Shown here in pieces: positions 9,661 to 18,072 of a stretch of 23,794 nt of DNA. Each line of letters begins with the position of its first letter. The stretch's first letter is position 1. The notes under the pieces are model-generated. The model saw only the letters and a program-made list of their open reading frames with translations, did not search any database and was not told where the DNA came from. Source of the DNA: Flavobacterium psychrophilum (lineage in GTDB: Bacteria > Bacteroidota > Bacteroidia > Flavobacteriales > Flavobacteriaceae); contig DZCQ01000006.1 of the NCBI GenBank assembly GCA_022730285.1, forward strand, positions 65,206 to 88,999. The letters are read 5' to 3'. A program made the position numbers and the translations under genes.

Positions 9661-10950
9661 TTAATTTTTCTTAACTTCAAATGCAGGAAGTAGTTTGCTA
9701 CTCACTTCTCCAAAACCAATTCGTACAGAATCATTTTTGCAAAATCCTGTCATGGTAACAGTATCGTTATCATTTATAAATTTTCTTTCAGAACCATCGG
9801 TCATTTTTAAAGGATTTTTGCCACCCCAAGTAAGCTCTAACATAGACCCAAAACTATCTGGTGTACTTCCCGAAATTGTACCAGAACCCATCATATCGCC
9901 TGAGTTTACTCTACACCCATTACTTGTATGATGTGCTAACTGCTGACTCATAGACCAATACATATATTTAAAATTAGACTTAGAAACCACAGTAGGACTA
10001 GCATTTTCTGGAGTGATAGATACTTGCAAATGTATATCAAAAGTAAAATTATCTTCTAATTGTAAATATTCCAATGGTTTTGGGGCTTGAACAGGACTGG
10101 AGACTCTGAAAGGTTCTAGTGCATCCATAGTAACAATCCAAGGTGAAATAGAAGATGCGAAATTTTTTGCCAAAAATGGACCTAGTGGAACGTATTCCCA
10201 CTTTTGAATATCTCTTGCACTCCAATCATTTAACAATACCATTCCAAAAATATAATCTTCTGCTTCGGTTACAGGAACTGCCTCACCCATCACATTTGCA
10301 TCGGTTGTAATAAATGCAGTTTCCAATTCAAAATCTACCAATTTAGAAGGGCCAAAAGTTGGTTGCAATTCTCCATTTGCTAGAGTTTGACCATTAGGAC
10401 GGTGCACTGGAACTCCTGAAGGAACAATAGTAGAACTACGCCCATGGTAGCCAACTGGAATGTGTAGCCAATTTGGCAATAAAGCATTTTCTGGATCACG
10501 AAACATTTTTCCTACATTTGTAGCATGTTCTTTACTGGAGTAAAAATCAGTATAATCGCCTATTTGAACTGGCAAGAGCATTTCTATAAGATCTACACTA
10601 AAAATGATAATCTCTTTGTGCACAACATTGTCTCTAAGTCTTGGATTATTTGTGTCAAAAAGCTCTGCAAGTCTATTTCGAACCAAACGCCAAGTTTTTT
10701 TCCCATCAGAGATAAAATCATTTAAAGTATCTTGCATAAACATATCATCGGTAAGTTCAATTCCTTCAAAATACCCTAGTTGTTGCAATGCTCCCATATC
10801 TATTGCACAATTTCCAATTCTTGTACCAATGGTAATGACATCATCTTTTGTTAAAAAAACACCGAATGGTATGTTTTGGATAGGAAAATCGCTGTTTTCA
10901 GGAACATCGACCCATGATTTACGAGCTGGATCATTAGCTATATTTGACAT
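9661..10950 (-). CDS. fahA: Fumarylacetoacetase
   Basis: The enzyme hydrolyses fumarylacetoacetate to fumarate and acetoacetate, the last step of tyrosine and homogentisate breakdown in the cytoplasm. At 429 aa it is full length: an N-terminal SH3-like domain (to ~125), then the FAH catalytic fold. Residues known from the mouse enzyme are all present: the metal ligands D135 (in GDYTDFYSS), E208 and E210 (in DFELE) and D242 (in NDWSARD), and the catalytic histidine H142 (SSKEHA). GYHGRSSTIVPSG at 167-179 is another family hallmark. It is transcribed alone, divergent from glyA; homogentisate dioxygenase is not in the window. The start at 10950 sits about 39 nt below a good promoter match. Confidence 0.96.
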   Translation of the reverse strand: MSNIANDPARKSWVDVPENSDFPIQNIPFGVFLTKDDVITIGTRIGNCAIDMGALQQLGYFEGIELTDDMFMQDTLNDFISDGKKTWRLVRNRLAELFDTNNPRLRDNVVHKEIIIFSVDLIEMLLPVQIGDYTDFYSSKEHATNVGKMFRDPENALLPNWLHIPVGYHGRSSTIVPSGVPVHRPNGQTLANGELQPTFGPSKLVDFELETAFITTDANVMGEAVPVTEAEDYIFGMVLLNDWSARDIQKWEYVPLGPFLAKNFASSISPWIVTMDALEPFRVSSPVQAPKPLEYLQLEDNFTFDIHLQVSITPENASPTVVSKSNFKYMYWSMSQQLAHHTSNGCRVNSGDMMGSGTISGSTPDSFGSMLELTWGGKNPLKMTDGSERKFINDNDTVTMTGFCKNDSVRIGFGEVSSKLLPAFEVKKN

Positions 10951-10988
10951 AATATATAAATTAATTGTTTGTTTATAAATATTAGAAT

Positions 10989-11018
10989 CAAAAGTATTAT
11001 TTAGAATTTATTTAACAA
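10989..11018 (-). promoter_or_regulatory. Putative fahA promoter
   Basis: On the minus strand, TTG (11016-11018) is followed after 19 nt by TACTTTTG (10989-10996), an exact TAnnTTTG. The ATG lies about 38 nt further on. Confidence 0.6.
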
Positions 11019-11036
11019 ACAAAATTCGTAATTTTG
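11007..11036 (+). promoter_or_regulatory. Putative glyA promoter
   Basis: TAATTTTG (11029-11036) matches TAnnTTTG exactly, 26 nt before the glyA ATG. The -33 element is weak: TTTA at 11007-11010, 18 nt upstream. It overlaps the -33 end of the divergent fahA promoter, so the two may compete. Confidence 0.5.
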
Positions 11037-11062
11037 TATTCATTTTAACAAATTACGACACT

Positions 11063-12337
11063 ATGCAACACGACAAATTGATTTTTGACCTAATTGTGGA
11101 AGAACAAGACAGGCAAATACACGGATTAGAATTAATAGCTTCCGAAAATTTTGTAAGCGACCAAGTTATGGAAGCAGCAGGTTCTGTACTTACCAATAAA
11201 TATGCAGAAGGCTATCCAGGGAAAAGATACTACGGTGGTTGTGAAGTTGTAGATGTGATAGAACAAATAGCTATTGATAGAGCAAAAGAACTATTTGGTG
11301 CAGAATATGCAAATGTGCAACCACACTCTGGTTCTCAAGCCAATACCGCAGTATTTGCAGCTTGCTTAAAACCTGGTGACAAGATTTTAGGTTTCGACCT
11401 ATCACATGGTGGGCATTTAACACATGGTTCTCCTGTAAATTTTTCAGGAAAACTATATAACGCTTCATTTTATGGAGTAGAACCTGATTCTGGCTTGCTA
11501 AATTATGACAAAATACAAGAAATTGCATTAAGAGAACAGCCAAAAATGATTATTGCAGGAGCATCGGCATATTCTCGTGATATGGATTTTAAGCGTTTTA
11601 GAGAAATTGCAGATTCGACAGGAGCACTTTTAATGGCAGACATATCACATCCTGCGGGATTAATTGCCAAAGGACTAATGAATGACCCTATTCCACATTG
11701 CCATATAGTTACTACAACAACACACAAAACTTTACGTGGACCACGTGGAGGAATGATATTAATGGGTAAAGATTTTGAAAATCCATGGGGATTAAAAACT
11801 CCAAAGGGAGAAATAAGAATGATGTCTCATGTATTGGACATGTCTGTTTTCCCTGGAAATCAAGGTGGTCCTTTAATGCATATAATTGCTGCTAAGGCAA
11901 TTGCTTTTGGCGAATGTCTATCTGATGAATTTTTTAGATATGCAATGCAAGTTCAAAAAAATGCAAAAGCAATGGCAAATGCCTTTGTAAATAGAAACTA
12001 CAATATTATTTCTGGAGGAACAGATAATCACATGATGCTTATAGATTTACGAAATAAAAATATATCTGGAAAAGAAGCAGAAAATGCACTTATAAAAGCA
12101 GAAATTACAGTAAACAAAAATATGGTTCCTTTTGATAACAAATCGCCATTTGTAACCTCTGGAATTAGAATAGGGACACCAGCTATTACAACTCGTGGCT
12201 TGCTAGAAGAAGACATGGAAGTTATTGTAAATCTTATAGATAAAGTAATTTCTAATTATACCAATGACGAAATTATCGAAGAAGTTGCTCAAGAAGTAAA
12301 TGATATGATGGGAGAAAGGGCAATATTTGTATTTTAG
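11063..12337 (+). CDS. glyA: Serine hydroxymethyltransferase
   Basis: GlyA interconverts serine plus tetrahydrofolate with glycine plus 5,10-methylene-tetrahydrofolate, feeding one-carbon metabolism. It is a PLP-dependent fold type I enzyme, homodimeric in the cytoplasm. The 424-residue length is normal. The PLP lysine is K222 in [15 protein letters not shown]. Other hallmarks are [10 protein letters not shown] (21-30), the YPGKRYYGG stretch at 51-59, the QPHSGSQAN motif (86-94) and DISHPAGL at 193-200 (ligand Asp and His of the cofactor site). The ATG start gives the usual short N-terminal arm ([11 protein letters not shown]). It is followed by a convergent miaA, with an 18-bp inverted repeat between the genes. 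Confidence 0.98.
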   Translation: MQHDKLIFDLIVEEQDRQIHGLELIASENFVSDQVMEAAGSVLTNKYAEGYPGKRYYGGCEVVDVIEQIAIDRAKELFGAEYANVQPHSGSQANTAVFAACLKPGDKILGFDLSHGGHLTHGSPVNFSGKLYNASFYGVEPDSGLLNYDKIQEIALREQPKMIIAGASAYSRDMDFKRFREIADSTGALLMADISHPAGLIAKGLMNDPIPHCHIVTTTTHKTLRGPRGGMILMGKDFENPWGLKTPKGEIRMMSHVLDMSVFPGNQGGPLMHIIAAKAIAFGECLSDEFFRYAMQVQKNAKAMANAFVNRNYNIISGGTDNHMMLIDLRNKNISGKEAENALIKAEITVNKNMVPFDNKSPFVTSGIRIGTPAITTRGLLEEDMEVIVNLIDKVISNYTNDEIIEEVAQEVNDMMGERAIFVF

Positions 12338-12352
12338 AAATCTAATTGTATA

Positions 12353-12403
12353 AATACATTTTATCGAGAATCTTGTTGTATTTTCTTCTCGATAAAATGT
12401 ATT
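12353..12403. terminator. Perfect 18-bp inverted repeat spanning the miaA stop codon
   Basis: AATACATTTTATCGAGAA at 12353-12370 pairs exactly with 12386-12403 around a 15-nt loop. It starts 16 nt after the glyA stop and reaches 43 nt into the miaA coding sequence, so the miaA TAA lies inside one arm. It could terminate either convergent transcript, but no strong T tract follows on either strand. The terminator role is therefore inferred from position and stem stability. Confidence 0.6.
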
Positions 12404-13293
12404 ATTTCATTATAATCGGTATTATAATGAAACCAAGTAGTTTCTTTATTTTTTTTAAACCAAGTTAATTGTCTTTTGGCAAAATTCCGAGTGTTTTTTT
12501 TAACCTCATCAATCGCCTGACTCCAAGGTATTTTATTTTCTAAATAATCATAAAATTCTTTGTAACCTACTGTTTGCATTGCATTTAAAGCCTTATATGA
12601 TTGTAACTTAACAACTTCCTCCAGCAACCCTTGCTCTAACATATCATCAACTCGCTGGTTAATTCTAGCATATATTTGTTCTCGATTTGCTTCTAGCCCT
12701 ATAATTATTGGGGTGAAATTTCTTATTTTTTTTTCTTTATTTAAAAAAGAAGAATAAGGCATATTAGTACTGATACAAACTTCTAAAAAGCGCATTAATC
12801 TCTGTGGATTTTTTAAGGTTTGTGCATTGTTCTCTTGCAAATATTGATAATAATTTGCATCTAACTTTTTAAATTCATTTTGCAGAAACTCGATGCCTTT
12901 TTTTTCATAATCCAACCGAACATTTTCTCTTACAGCTTCTGAAATTGGCAAAAAATTATCAAAACCATCTAAAACGGCATTTACATATAAACCAGAACCA
13001 CCAACCATTATTTGGATTTTATTCTGTAAAAATAATTGATCCAATTTTGCAATTGCTTCTTTTTCAAAATCACCAACGGTGTATAATTCGTGTATAGATT
13101 TATTTTGAATAAAGTGGTGTTTCGCACTTTCTAGCTCCATTTTTGTTGGAACTGCAGTTCCAATTTCCATTTCTTGGTAAAATTGTCTGCTATCGCAGGA
13201 TAAAATTTCGCATTTAAAATGTTTAGCCAATGCAATGCTCATAGATGTTTTTCCAATTGCTGTTGGCCCTACAATGGTTAATAAATAATTCAT
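12361..13293 (-). CDS. miaA: tRNA dimethylallyltransferase
   Basis: MiaA adds a dimethylallyl group to N6 of A37 in tRNAs reading UNN codons, which improves codon-anticodon pairing. At 310 aa it is full length. The P-loop is GPTAIGKT at 9-16, and the DSRQ motif with catalytic Asp is at 34-37. VGGSGLYV lies at 97-104, and the RQLTWFKKN tRNA-contact motif is near the C-terminus. It starts only 6 nt after the stop of the exonuclease/GIY-YIG gene, so the two are certainly in one transcript. Its last 14 codons and stop lie in the 18-bp inverted repeat described separately. No frameshift or missing motif is seen. Confidence 0.97.
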   Translation of the reverse strand: MNYLLTIVGPTAIGKTSMSIALAKHFKCEILSCDSRQFYQEMEIGTAVPTKMELESAKHHFIQNKSIHELYTVGDFEKEAIAKLDQLFLQNKIQIMVGGSGLYVNAVLDGFDNFLPISEAVRENVRLDYEKKGIEFLQNEFKKLDANYYQYLQENNAQTLKNPQRLMRFLEVCISTNMPYSSFLNKEKKIRNFTPIIIGLEANREQIYARINQRVDDMLEQGLLEEVVKLQSYKALNAMQTVGYKEFYDYLENKIPWSQAIDEVKKNTRNFAKRQLTWFKKNKETTWFHYNTDYNEIIHFIEKKIQQDSR

Positions 13294-13299
13294 TTAATA

Positions 13300-14631
13300 T
13301 TAAATAGAAATAATTTTTATTCGTTTATTTTTTTGTAAATACGATTGTGTGATTGCAATAAAATCTTTGGTATTGGATAATTTAACAATAATATTTTTGA
13401 GTATCGATAAGTTGTGTATTTGGTAATTTAAATCGACAAAAGCATATCCTTGAAAAATACCATTTTCGAATAGAATGACACTTTTTTCACCCAAAGTTCG
13501 TCCTCTATCAATCAACACTTTTTGTCCATCAAGTAATTGATTTTCATGAATTAAAGTGGCTACATTTTGATTGTGTTCTTCTAACGAAACAACAGATAAA
13601 TTTGCAGCAATCAACATTTTATTATTAAAAATAATATGATTTTGATTTAAAGTATAGTTAGCTAGAATTTTTTCCAAAAAAGTATTCGCTTCTTGTAGAC
13701 TTATAAATGCAAAAATTTCTTTTTTACGTCTATCAATTTTTGTTAATAATAAGTTTTTGAAGCCTTCAGAATCTTTTTCTAAATACAAACCTAGTTTGCA
13801 AACGCTTTTTTCAGAAATTTGATTTAGCTTTGGTTTATGAATTTTTATTTCTTCTAATTCCTTTAAAATCGAGAGTAGCTCGGAACCTGTTTCTTCATAA
13901 GTTACGGCACAAACTTTTTGCTGGATTTTTTTATTTCTAACTGTGGTAGAAGCAAAATGCTGGTTTACCTTTTTTTTAATTGCTTTTGCTTTTCCGATGT
14001 AAAAAATGGTTCCGTTTGCATCATAAAAATAATAAACACCAACAGTATTGGGTAAATTTTCTAACAACAAATGCAATTTTGTATCAATTCCTTTTGCAAT
14101 TTCTGTTTTAATTTGCTCTTGGATAAGGTTTTTATGGGTATCTTTTTCAAGAAGCATTTTGAATAATTTTACAGTGGCAATTGCATCGCCATTTGCTCTA
14201 TGCCTATCGGTAACAGGTATTCCTAGGGAACGGACAAGCTTTCCTAGACTATAAGATGGTTGTTCTGGTATTAAAATTTTGGATAATTCGACCGTACAAA
14301 GTGTTTTTGCCTGAAAATCATACCCTAATCGAGAAAATTCCATTCGAAGAATTCTATAATCGAATAATGCATTGTGAGCTACAATAATACAATCTTGTGT
14401 AATTTCGACAATTCTCTTTGCTACTTCGTGAAATTTGGGTGCAGAACGCAACATTGCATTGTTAATTCCTGTGAGTTTTACTACAAATGGTTGTATCGGC
14501 TTTTCTGGATTTATCAAACTAATAAACTGATCTATCACTTGGTATCCATCAAATTTGTAGATGGCTATTTCTGTGATTCCTTCTTCGTTAAACTGTCCTC
14601 CTGTGGTTTCTATATCTAAAATTGCATACAT
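13300..14631 (-). CDS. DnaQ-like DEDDh exonuclease fused to a GIY-YIG domain
   Basis: Residues 1-~165 form a 3'-5' exonuclease of the DNA polymerase III epsilon family. The DEDDh residues are visible: D6 and E8 (LDIETTGG), D91 (AHNALFDYR), then H144 and D149 (DRHRANGDA). Residues ~190-275 form a UvrC/Cho-like GIY-YIG domain, with GVYYF at 198-202, FYIGKAKA at 210-217 and the metal-ligand candidate E258 in KELEEIK. The usual catalytic Arg of the GIY-YIG core (KKRV in UvrC) appears as Lys (KKKV, about K221). The rest, to residue 443, is a C-terminal region without a motif I recognise. Known relatives are standalone exonucleases in Bacteroidota, presumably in DNA repair; the exact substrate is unknown. 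It is followed by miaA. The upstream 116-nt gap after yggS contains no clear promoter. Confidence 0.9.
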   Translation of the reverse strand: MYAILDIETTGGQFNEEGITEIAIYKFDGYQVIDQFISLINPEKPIQPFVVKLTGINNAMLRSAPKFHEVAKRIVEITQDCIIVAHNALFDYRILRMEFSRLGYDFQAKTLCTVELSKILIPEQPSYSLGKLVRSLGIPVTDRHRANGDAIATVKLFKMLLEKDTHKNLIQEQIKTEIAKGIDTKLHLLLENLPNTVGVYYFYDANGTIFYIGKAKAIKKKVNQHFASTTVRNKKIQQKVCAVTYEETGSELLSILKELEEIKIHKPKLNQISEKSVCKLGLYLEKDSEGFKNLLLTKIDRRKKEIFAFISLQEANTFLEKILANYTLNQNHIIFNNKMLIAANLSVVSLEEHNQNVATLIHENQLLDGQKVLIDRGRTLGEKSVILFENGIFQGYAFVDLNYQIHNLSILKNIIVKLSNTKDFIAITQSYLQKNKRIKIISI

Positions 14632-14747
14632 AAAATTCCCCTTTTTTTGAGGGTTAGATTGAAAGTAGTATTTTTCCTGAGAAACTATCTCCTTTGCTTT
14701 GGTAAAATTAAGTAAAAGGTGTTGTTATTGTTGAAAAAATAATGTGT

Positions 14748-15407
14748 TTACGATATTCGTTGTCCAAAAATCATGCTTCCAATTCTTACCATATTACTTC
14801 CATTTTCTACTGCCAGTAGATAATCGTTGCTCATCCCAAAAGATTTTGTTTCTATTCTGGAATCAATCGTATTTAAAATAGTAAAAACATGGATTAAAAA
14901 GCCAAATTCCATTTCTAGCTGTTCTTTATCGTTTGTGTTAGTAGCCATTCCCATGACTCCAACTATTTGAATGTTAGGGGCTTTTTCATCATCGTAAACA
15001 TATTCTATAATTTCGTCTATTTCGTCAAAATCGATTCCAAATTTGCTTTCTTCTTCGGCTATGTTTATTTGAAGTAAACAATTAATAATTCGATTGTTTT
15101 TATGTGCTTGATGGTTAATTTCTTGCAACAATTTTAAACTATCTACGCTATGAATTAGACTAACATACGGAGCCATTTCTTTCACCTTATTAGTTTGTAC
15201 ATGTCCAATCATGTGCCACTCAATATCCTTAGGCAATTCTTGCCATTTTTGGGTCATTTCTTGAATTTTGTTCTCCCCAAAAATTCTTTGTCCAGCATTA
15301 TAGGCCTCCATAATATCTGTAATAGGCTTTGTTTTAGAAACCACCACGAGTGTTACCTCCTTTGGAAGTTTATTTTTTATGGAAATAATATTTTCTTTTA
15401 TGGACAT
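14748..15407 (-). CDS. yggS: YggS-family PLP homeostasis protein
   Basis: This cytoplasmic protein (COG0325, also called YlmE, PROSC or PLPBP) binds pyridoxal phosphate and buffers its free level. No catalytic reaction is established. It has the single TIM-barrel domain seen in alanine racemase, here 219 aa. The PLP lysine is K25 in VVVSKTKP. Further motifs are FGENKIQE (43-50), WHMIGHVQTNK (64-74), GMSNDY (191-196) and GSNMVRIG (203-210), the last two forming the phosphate-binding part. Its start lies 12 nt after the stop of the DUF1015 gene, so it is the promoter-distal member of the minus-strand operon. Confidence 0.95.
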   Translation of the reverse strand: MSIKENIISIKNKLPKEVTLVVVSKTKPITDIMEAYNAGQRIFGENKIQEMTQKWQELPKDIEWHMIGHVQTNKVKEMAPYVSLIHSVDSLKLLQEINHQAHKNNRIINCLLQINIAEEESKFGIDFDEIDEIIEYVYDDEKAPNIQIVGVMGMATNTNDKEQLEMEFGFLIHVFTILNTIDSRIETKSFGMSNDYLLAVENGSNMVRIGSMIFGQRIS

Positions 15408-15419
15408 ATTGTTGTGATT

Positions 15420-16637
15420 TTAAAGTTCATAAATAAGCAATCCACTTCTAAATTTCGGCTCTATATAAGTACTTTTGGGAGGCATAATTAGGTTTTGGTT
15501 TGCTAAGTCTTTTATTTCTGCTATTTGAGCTGGGAATAATGTAAATCCTACTTCAAATTCCCCTTCATCTATAATTTCTTTCATGGAAGTAATGGCTACA
15601 TTTCCAGGAATATAATCTATTCTTTCGTCATTTCTTAAATCTGTAATTCCTAAAATTGGCTCTAGTACTTTTTGAAATAAAATTTGAGCGTCTAAGTTTT
15701 CTAAAACTCCTGTAAAATCGTTTTGATTCTTGAGAATTAGTTGGTAAAATTCGTTATCTAAATACATTCCAAATTCGTATTTTTTAGAAGGTTTCCAAAG
15801 TTCTTGTTCTTTATTTTTTATCCAAAAATCAGAAGATAGTTTTTCTAAAAAAGTTTCTTTGGTATGATTGTTTAAATCCCTAATTATTCGGTTGTATTCG
15901 TAAATTTTGATTTTACTTTCGGCAATTAAAAAACTCATAAAATAAGAAAGGTTCTCATTTTTGCTGTTTTTATCCTGTTGCCAAAGCAATTCTGCCGATG
16001 CAGAACGATGATGCCCATCTGCAATATACACATTACCGATGGCTTCAAATTGCGATTGTATCCAGGTAATTTCTGATTCGGAATTAACGTTCCAGAGTGT
16101 ATGCTTTTCTTTTCTAGTAGTAGAAAATTGATACAACGGCACTTCTGTTTTTTTTAGATTAATCCAATTTTCAATTTCTTGATTATCAGGATAAGAAATT
16201 AAAACAGGCTCTGTGTTAAATTGTGTTTGATGCAAATAATCTTTAAACAATTCGACTCTGTATTGTAATGTATCTTCGTGTTTTTTGATAATATCTTCTT
16301 GATAATCCTGAATAGAAATACCTGAAACTATTCCTGTGAATATTTGATTTTTCGTTTCTATTTCGTACAAATAAAGAGAAACTTCTGATTCTTTTATTAA
16401 AATTGCATCGGTTTTAAAATCGCTGTATTTTTGTGCAACCAGTTTAAATCTTTTTTCAAAGCCTATTTTTTGCTGGTTTGTATATGCTGGATTTAAAATG
16501 TGTAAGAAAGAAAAAGGATTAAAATCTAATTGAGAAGCTAATTCCGCAGCAGAATACTCCTCATACGAGCGAGAAGTTACCAAACTAACTTTATCTGGGG
16601 AAGGTCTAACTGCTTGAAAAGGAATTATTTTTGCCAT
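15420..16637 (-). CDS. DUF1015 family protein
   Basis: The 405-residue protein matches the DUF1015 family end to end. It opens with IIPFQAVRPSPDK, has NPFSFLHI at 40-47, an IIKKHEDTL motif (116-124) and ADGHHRSASAELL at 206-218. The DGHHR motif is like the one in ParB/sulfiredoxin-fold proteins, including archaeal ADP-dependent serine kinase. From memory, DUF1015 genes often sit beside serA and serC, suggesting a role in serine or phosphoserine metabolism. Those genes are not in this window, although glyA is 3 kb away. No signal peptide or membrane segment is present. It lies in a tight operon, 15 nt after the dehydrogenase gene and 12 nt before yggS. The molecular function cannot be settled from sequence. 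Confidence 0.85.
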   Translation of the reverse strand: MAKIIPFQAVRPSPDKVSLVTSRSYEEYSAAELASQLDFNPFSFLHILNPAYTNQQKIGFEKRFKLVAQKYSDFKTDAILIKESEVSLYLYEIETKNQIFTGIVSGISIQDYQEDIIKKHEDTLQYRVELFKDYLHQTQFNTEPVLISYPDNQEIENWINLKKTEVPLYQFSTTRKEKHTLWNVNSESEITWIQSQFEAIGNVYIADGHHRSASAELLWQQDKNSKNENLSYFMSFLIAESKIKIYEYNRIIRDLNNHTKETFLEKLSSDFWIKNKEQELWKPSKKYEFGMYLDNEFYQLILKNQNDFTGVLENLDAQILFQKVLEPILGITDLRNDERIDYIPGNVAITSMKEIIDEGEFEVGFTLFPAQIAEIKDLANQNLIMPPKSTYIEPKFRSGLLIYEL

Positions 16638-16652
16638 TATAATTTATTTTTA

Positions 16653-17540
16653 TTAGCAAAAAGCAATTGCTACTTTCTCTGCTTTTTTACTTTGAGAATA
16701 GTCATAAAAACCCTCTCCTGATTTTACACCTAACTTTCCTGCCATTACCATATTTACTAGTAATGGACATGGTGCATATTTTGGATTTTTGAATCCGTCG
16801 TACATTACATTTAGTATAGATAAACAAACATCTAACCCTATAAAATCGGCTAATTGTAATGGTCCCATTGGGTGTCCCATGCCAAGCTTCATAACGGTGT
16901 CTATTTCCTGTACTCCTGCAACATGATTGTATAGCGTTTCGATGGCTTCGTTAAGCATTGGCATTAATATTCTGTTGGCTACAAAACCAGGATAATCATT
17001 TACTTCGGTTGGAGTTTTTCCTAATTTTAGAGATAAATCCATAATGCTCTTAGTTACTTCCTCTGAAGTAGAATATCCACGAATAATTTCTACTAATTTC
17101 ATAATTGGCACTGGATTCATAAAATGCATTCCAATAACACGTTCTGGATTTTGTACCTGCGATGCAATTTGAGTGATAGAAATAGAAGAAGTATTGGTTG
17201 CTAGTATTGTATTTGCTAAGCACAAATCGCTTAATTGCTTGAATATTTTTAATTTTAAAGATAAATTTTCGGTAGCGGCTTCTATAATTAAATCGCACCC
17301 CACTACTCCATCTTCCATATCTGTGTAGGTAATAATATTGGATAATGTTTTCTGTTTTTCTGCCTCCGTAATAGTATTTTTTACAAGCATTCTATCTAAA
17401 TTATTTGCAATTGTTTGCATTCCTTTATCGATAGATTGTTCTGAAATATCTATTAATTTTACCGAAAATCCAGCTTGTGCAAATGTATGTGCAATTCCAT
17501 TTCCCATTGTTCCTGCTCCTATAACGCCTATTATTTTCAT
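16653..17540 (-). CDS. 3-hydroxyacyl-CoA (3-hydroxybutyryl-CoA) dehydrogenase
   Basis: This soluble NAD(P)-dependent enzyme interconverts 3-hydroxyacyl-CoA and 3-oxoacyl-CoA. The Rossmann motif GVIGAGTMGNGIAH starts at residue 5. S119 (in TNTSSISIT), the catalytic H139 in GMHFMNPVP and E151 in KLVEIIRG form the expected active site. NDYPGFVANRILMPMLNEA (about 187-205) begins the helical C-terminal dimerisation domain, which ends with GEGFYDYS. At 295 aa without a crotonase domain it fits the short, stand-alone Hbd type. Substrate chain length is inferred from the family. Gaps of 13 and 15 nt place it inside the operon between the MscS-like and DUF1015 genes. Confidence 0.95.
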   Translation of the reverse strand: MKIIGVIGAGTMGNGIAHTFAQAGFSVKLIDISEQSIDKGMQTIANNLDRMLVKNTITEAEKQKTLSNIITYTDMEDGVVGCDLIIEAATENLSLKLKIFKQLSDLCLANTILATNTSSISITQIASQVQNPERVIGMHFMNPVPIMKLVEIIRGYSTSEEVTKSIMDLSLKLGKTPTEVNDYPGFVANRILMPMLNEAIETLYNHVAGVQEIDTVMKLGMGHPMGPLQLADFIGLDVCLSILNVMYDGFKNPKYAPCPLLVNMVMAGKLGVKSGEGFYDYSQSKKAEKVAIAFC

Positions 17541-17553
17541 CTTTATTTTTTAG

Positions 17554-18072
17554 CTAATTATTTGGTTTGTTTTTGTAATTGGTAATTATTCCGTTAGAAA
17601 TAAGCATGTTTGGAATAACAACTTTGTTTTGTTGATCGTCTTCTATAATTGTATCATGAAGGTTCACTTCTACCACAACCCCTTGCTTACCTTGAAATTC
17701 AATATAATCGTTTAAACGAAATGGCTTAAACATAAGTATAAATATGCCTCCTACAATATTGCTTAATGCTTGTTGCGATGCAAATCCTGCAATGATAGTA
17801 GTAACTCCTGCTCCTGCTAATAATGAGTGACCGAAGGTTTGTGTAATTGGGAGTGTAAGCAATGCCCAGCCAAAACCTAGCAAATAAATTATTGCTTTAG
17901 ATAAATGTTTTAAAAAAAAATAATTTGTTGGGTCGGCATCTATAATACTAGATTTACTTAAAAATATTTTATTCAAATATTTATCAAACAGATAGCCTCC
18001 AACAATAGTAGAAACAACTATTGTAGAAAATTCTATGATAGTTTTAGTATCTAAAAGAAAATTGCTCATCAT
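17554..18072 (-). CDS. Short MscS-like mechanosensitive channel
   Basis: This inner-membrane protein has only 172 aa, against 286 in E. coli MscS. Hydrophobic segments lie at about 13-30 and 57-78. A TM3-like stretch rich in Ala and Gly (AGAGVTTIIAGFASQQALSNIVGG) lies at about 86-109, followed by FKPFRLNDYIEF and the small beta domain. The protein ends right after the beta domain (VVIPNMLISNGIITNYKN), so the alpha/beta cage of classical MscS is absent. This may be a normal minimal form in this group. The first ATG overlaps the preceding gene's TGA as ATGA, and a second ATG follows at once. The likely role is release of solutes on hypo-osmotic shock. Confidence 0.88.
   Translation of the reverse strand: MMSNFLLDTKTIIEFSTIVVSTIVGGYLFDKYLNKIFLSKSSIIDADPTNYFFLKHLSKAIIYLLGFGWALLTLPITQTFGHSLLAGAGVTTIIAGFASQQALSNIVGGIFILMFKPFRLNDYIEFQGKQGVVVEVNLHDTIIEDDQQNKVVIPNMLISNGIITNYKNKPNN

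Noticed and set aside
14632..14747. Possible promoter or terminator between yggS and the exonuclease gene
   Set aside because: Only weak matches (TACTTTC, and a 3-bp CCC/GGG stem) are present, so read-through is as likely as a separate promoter.
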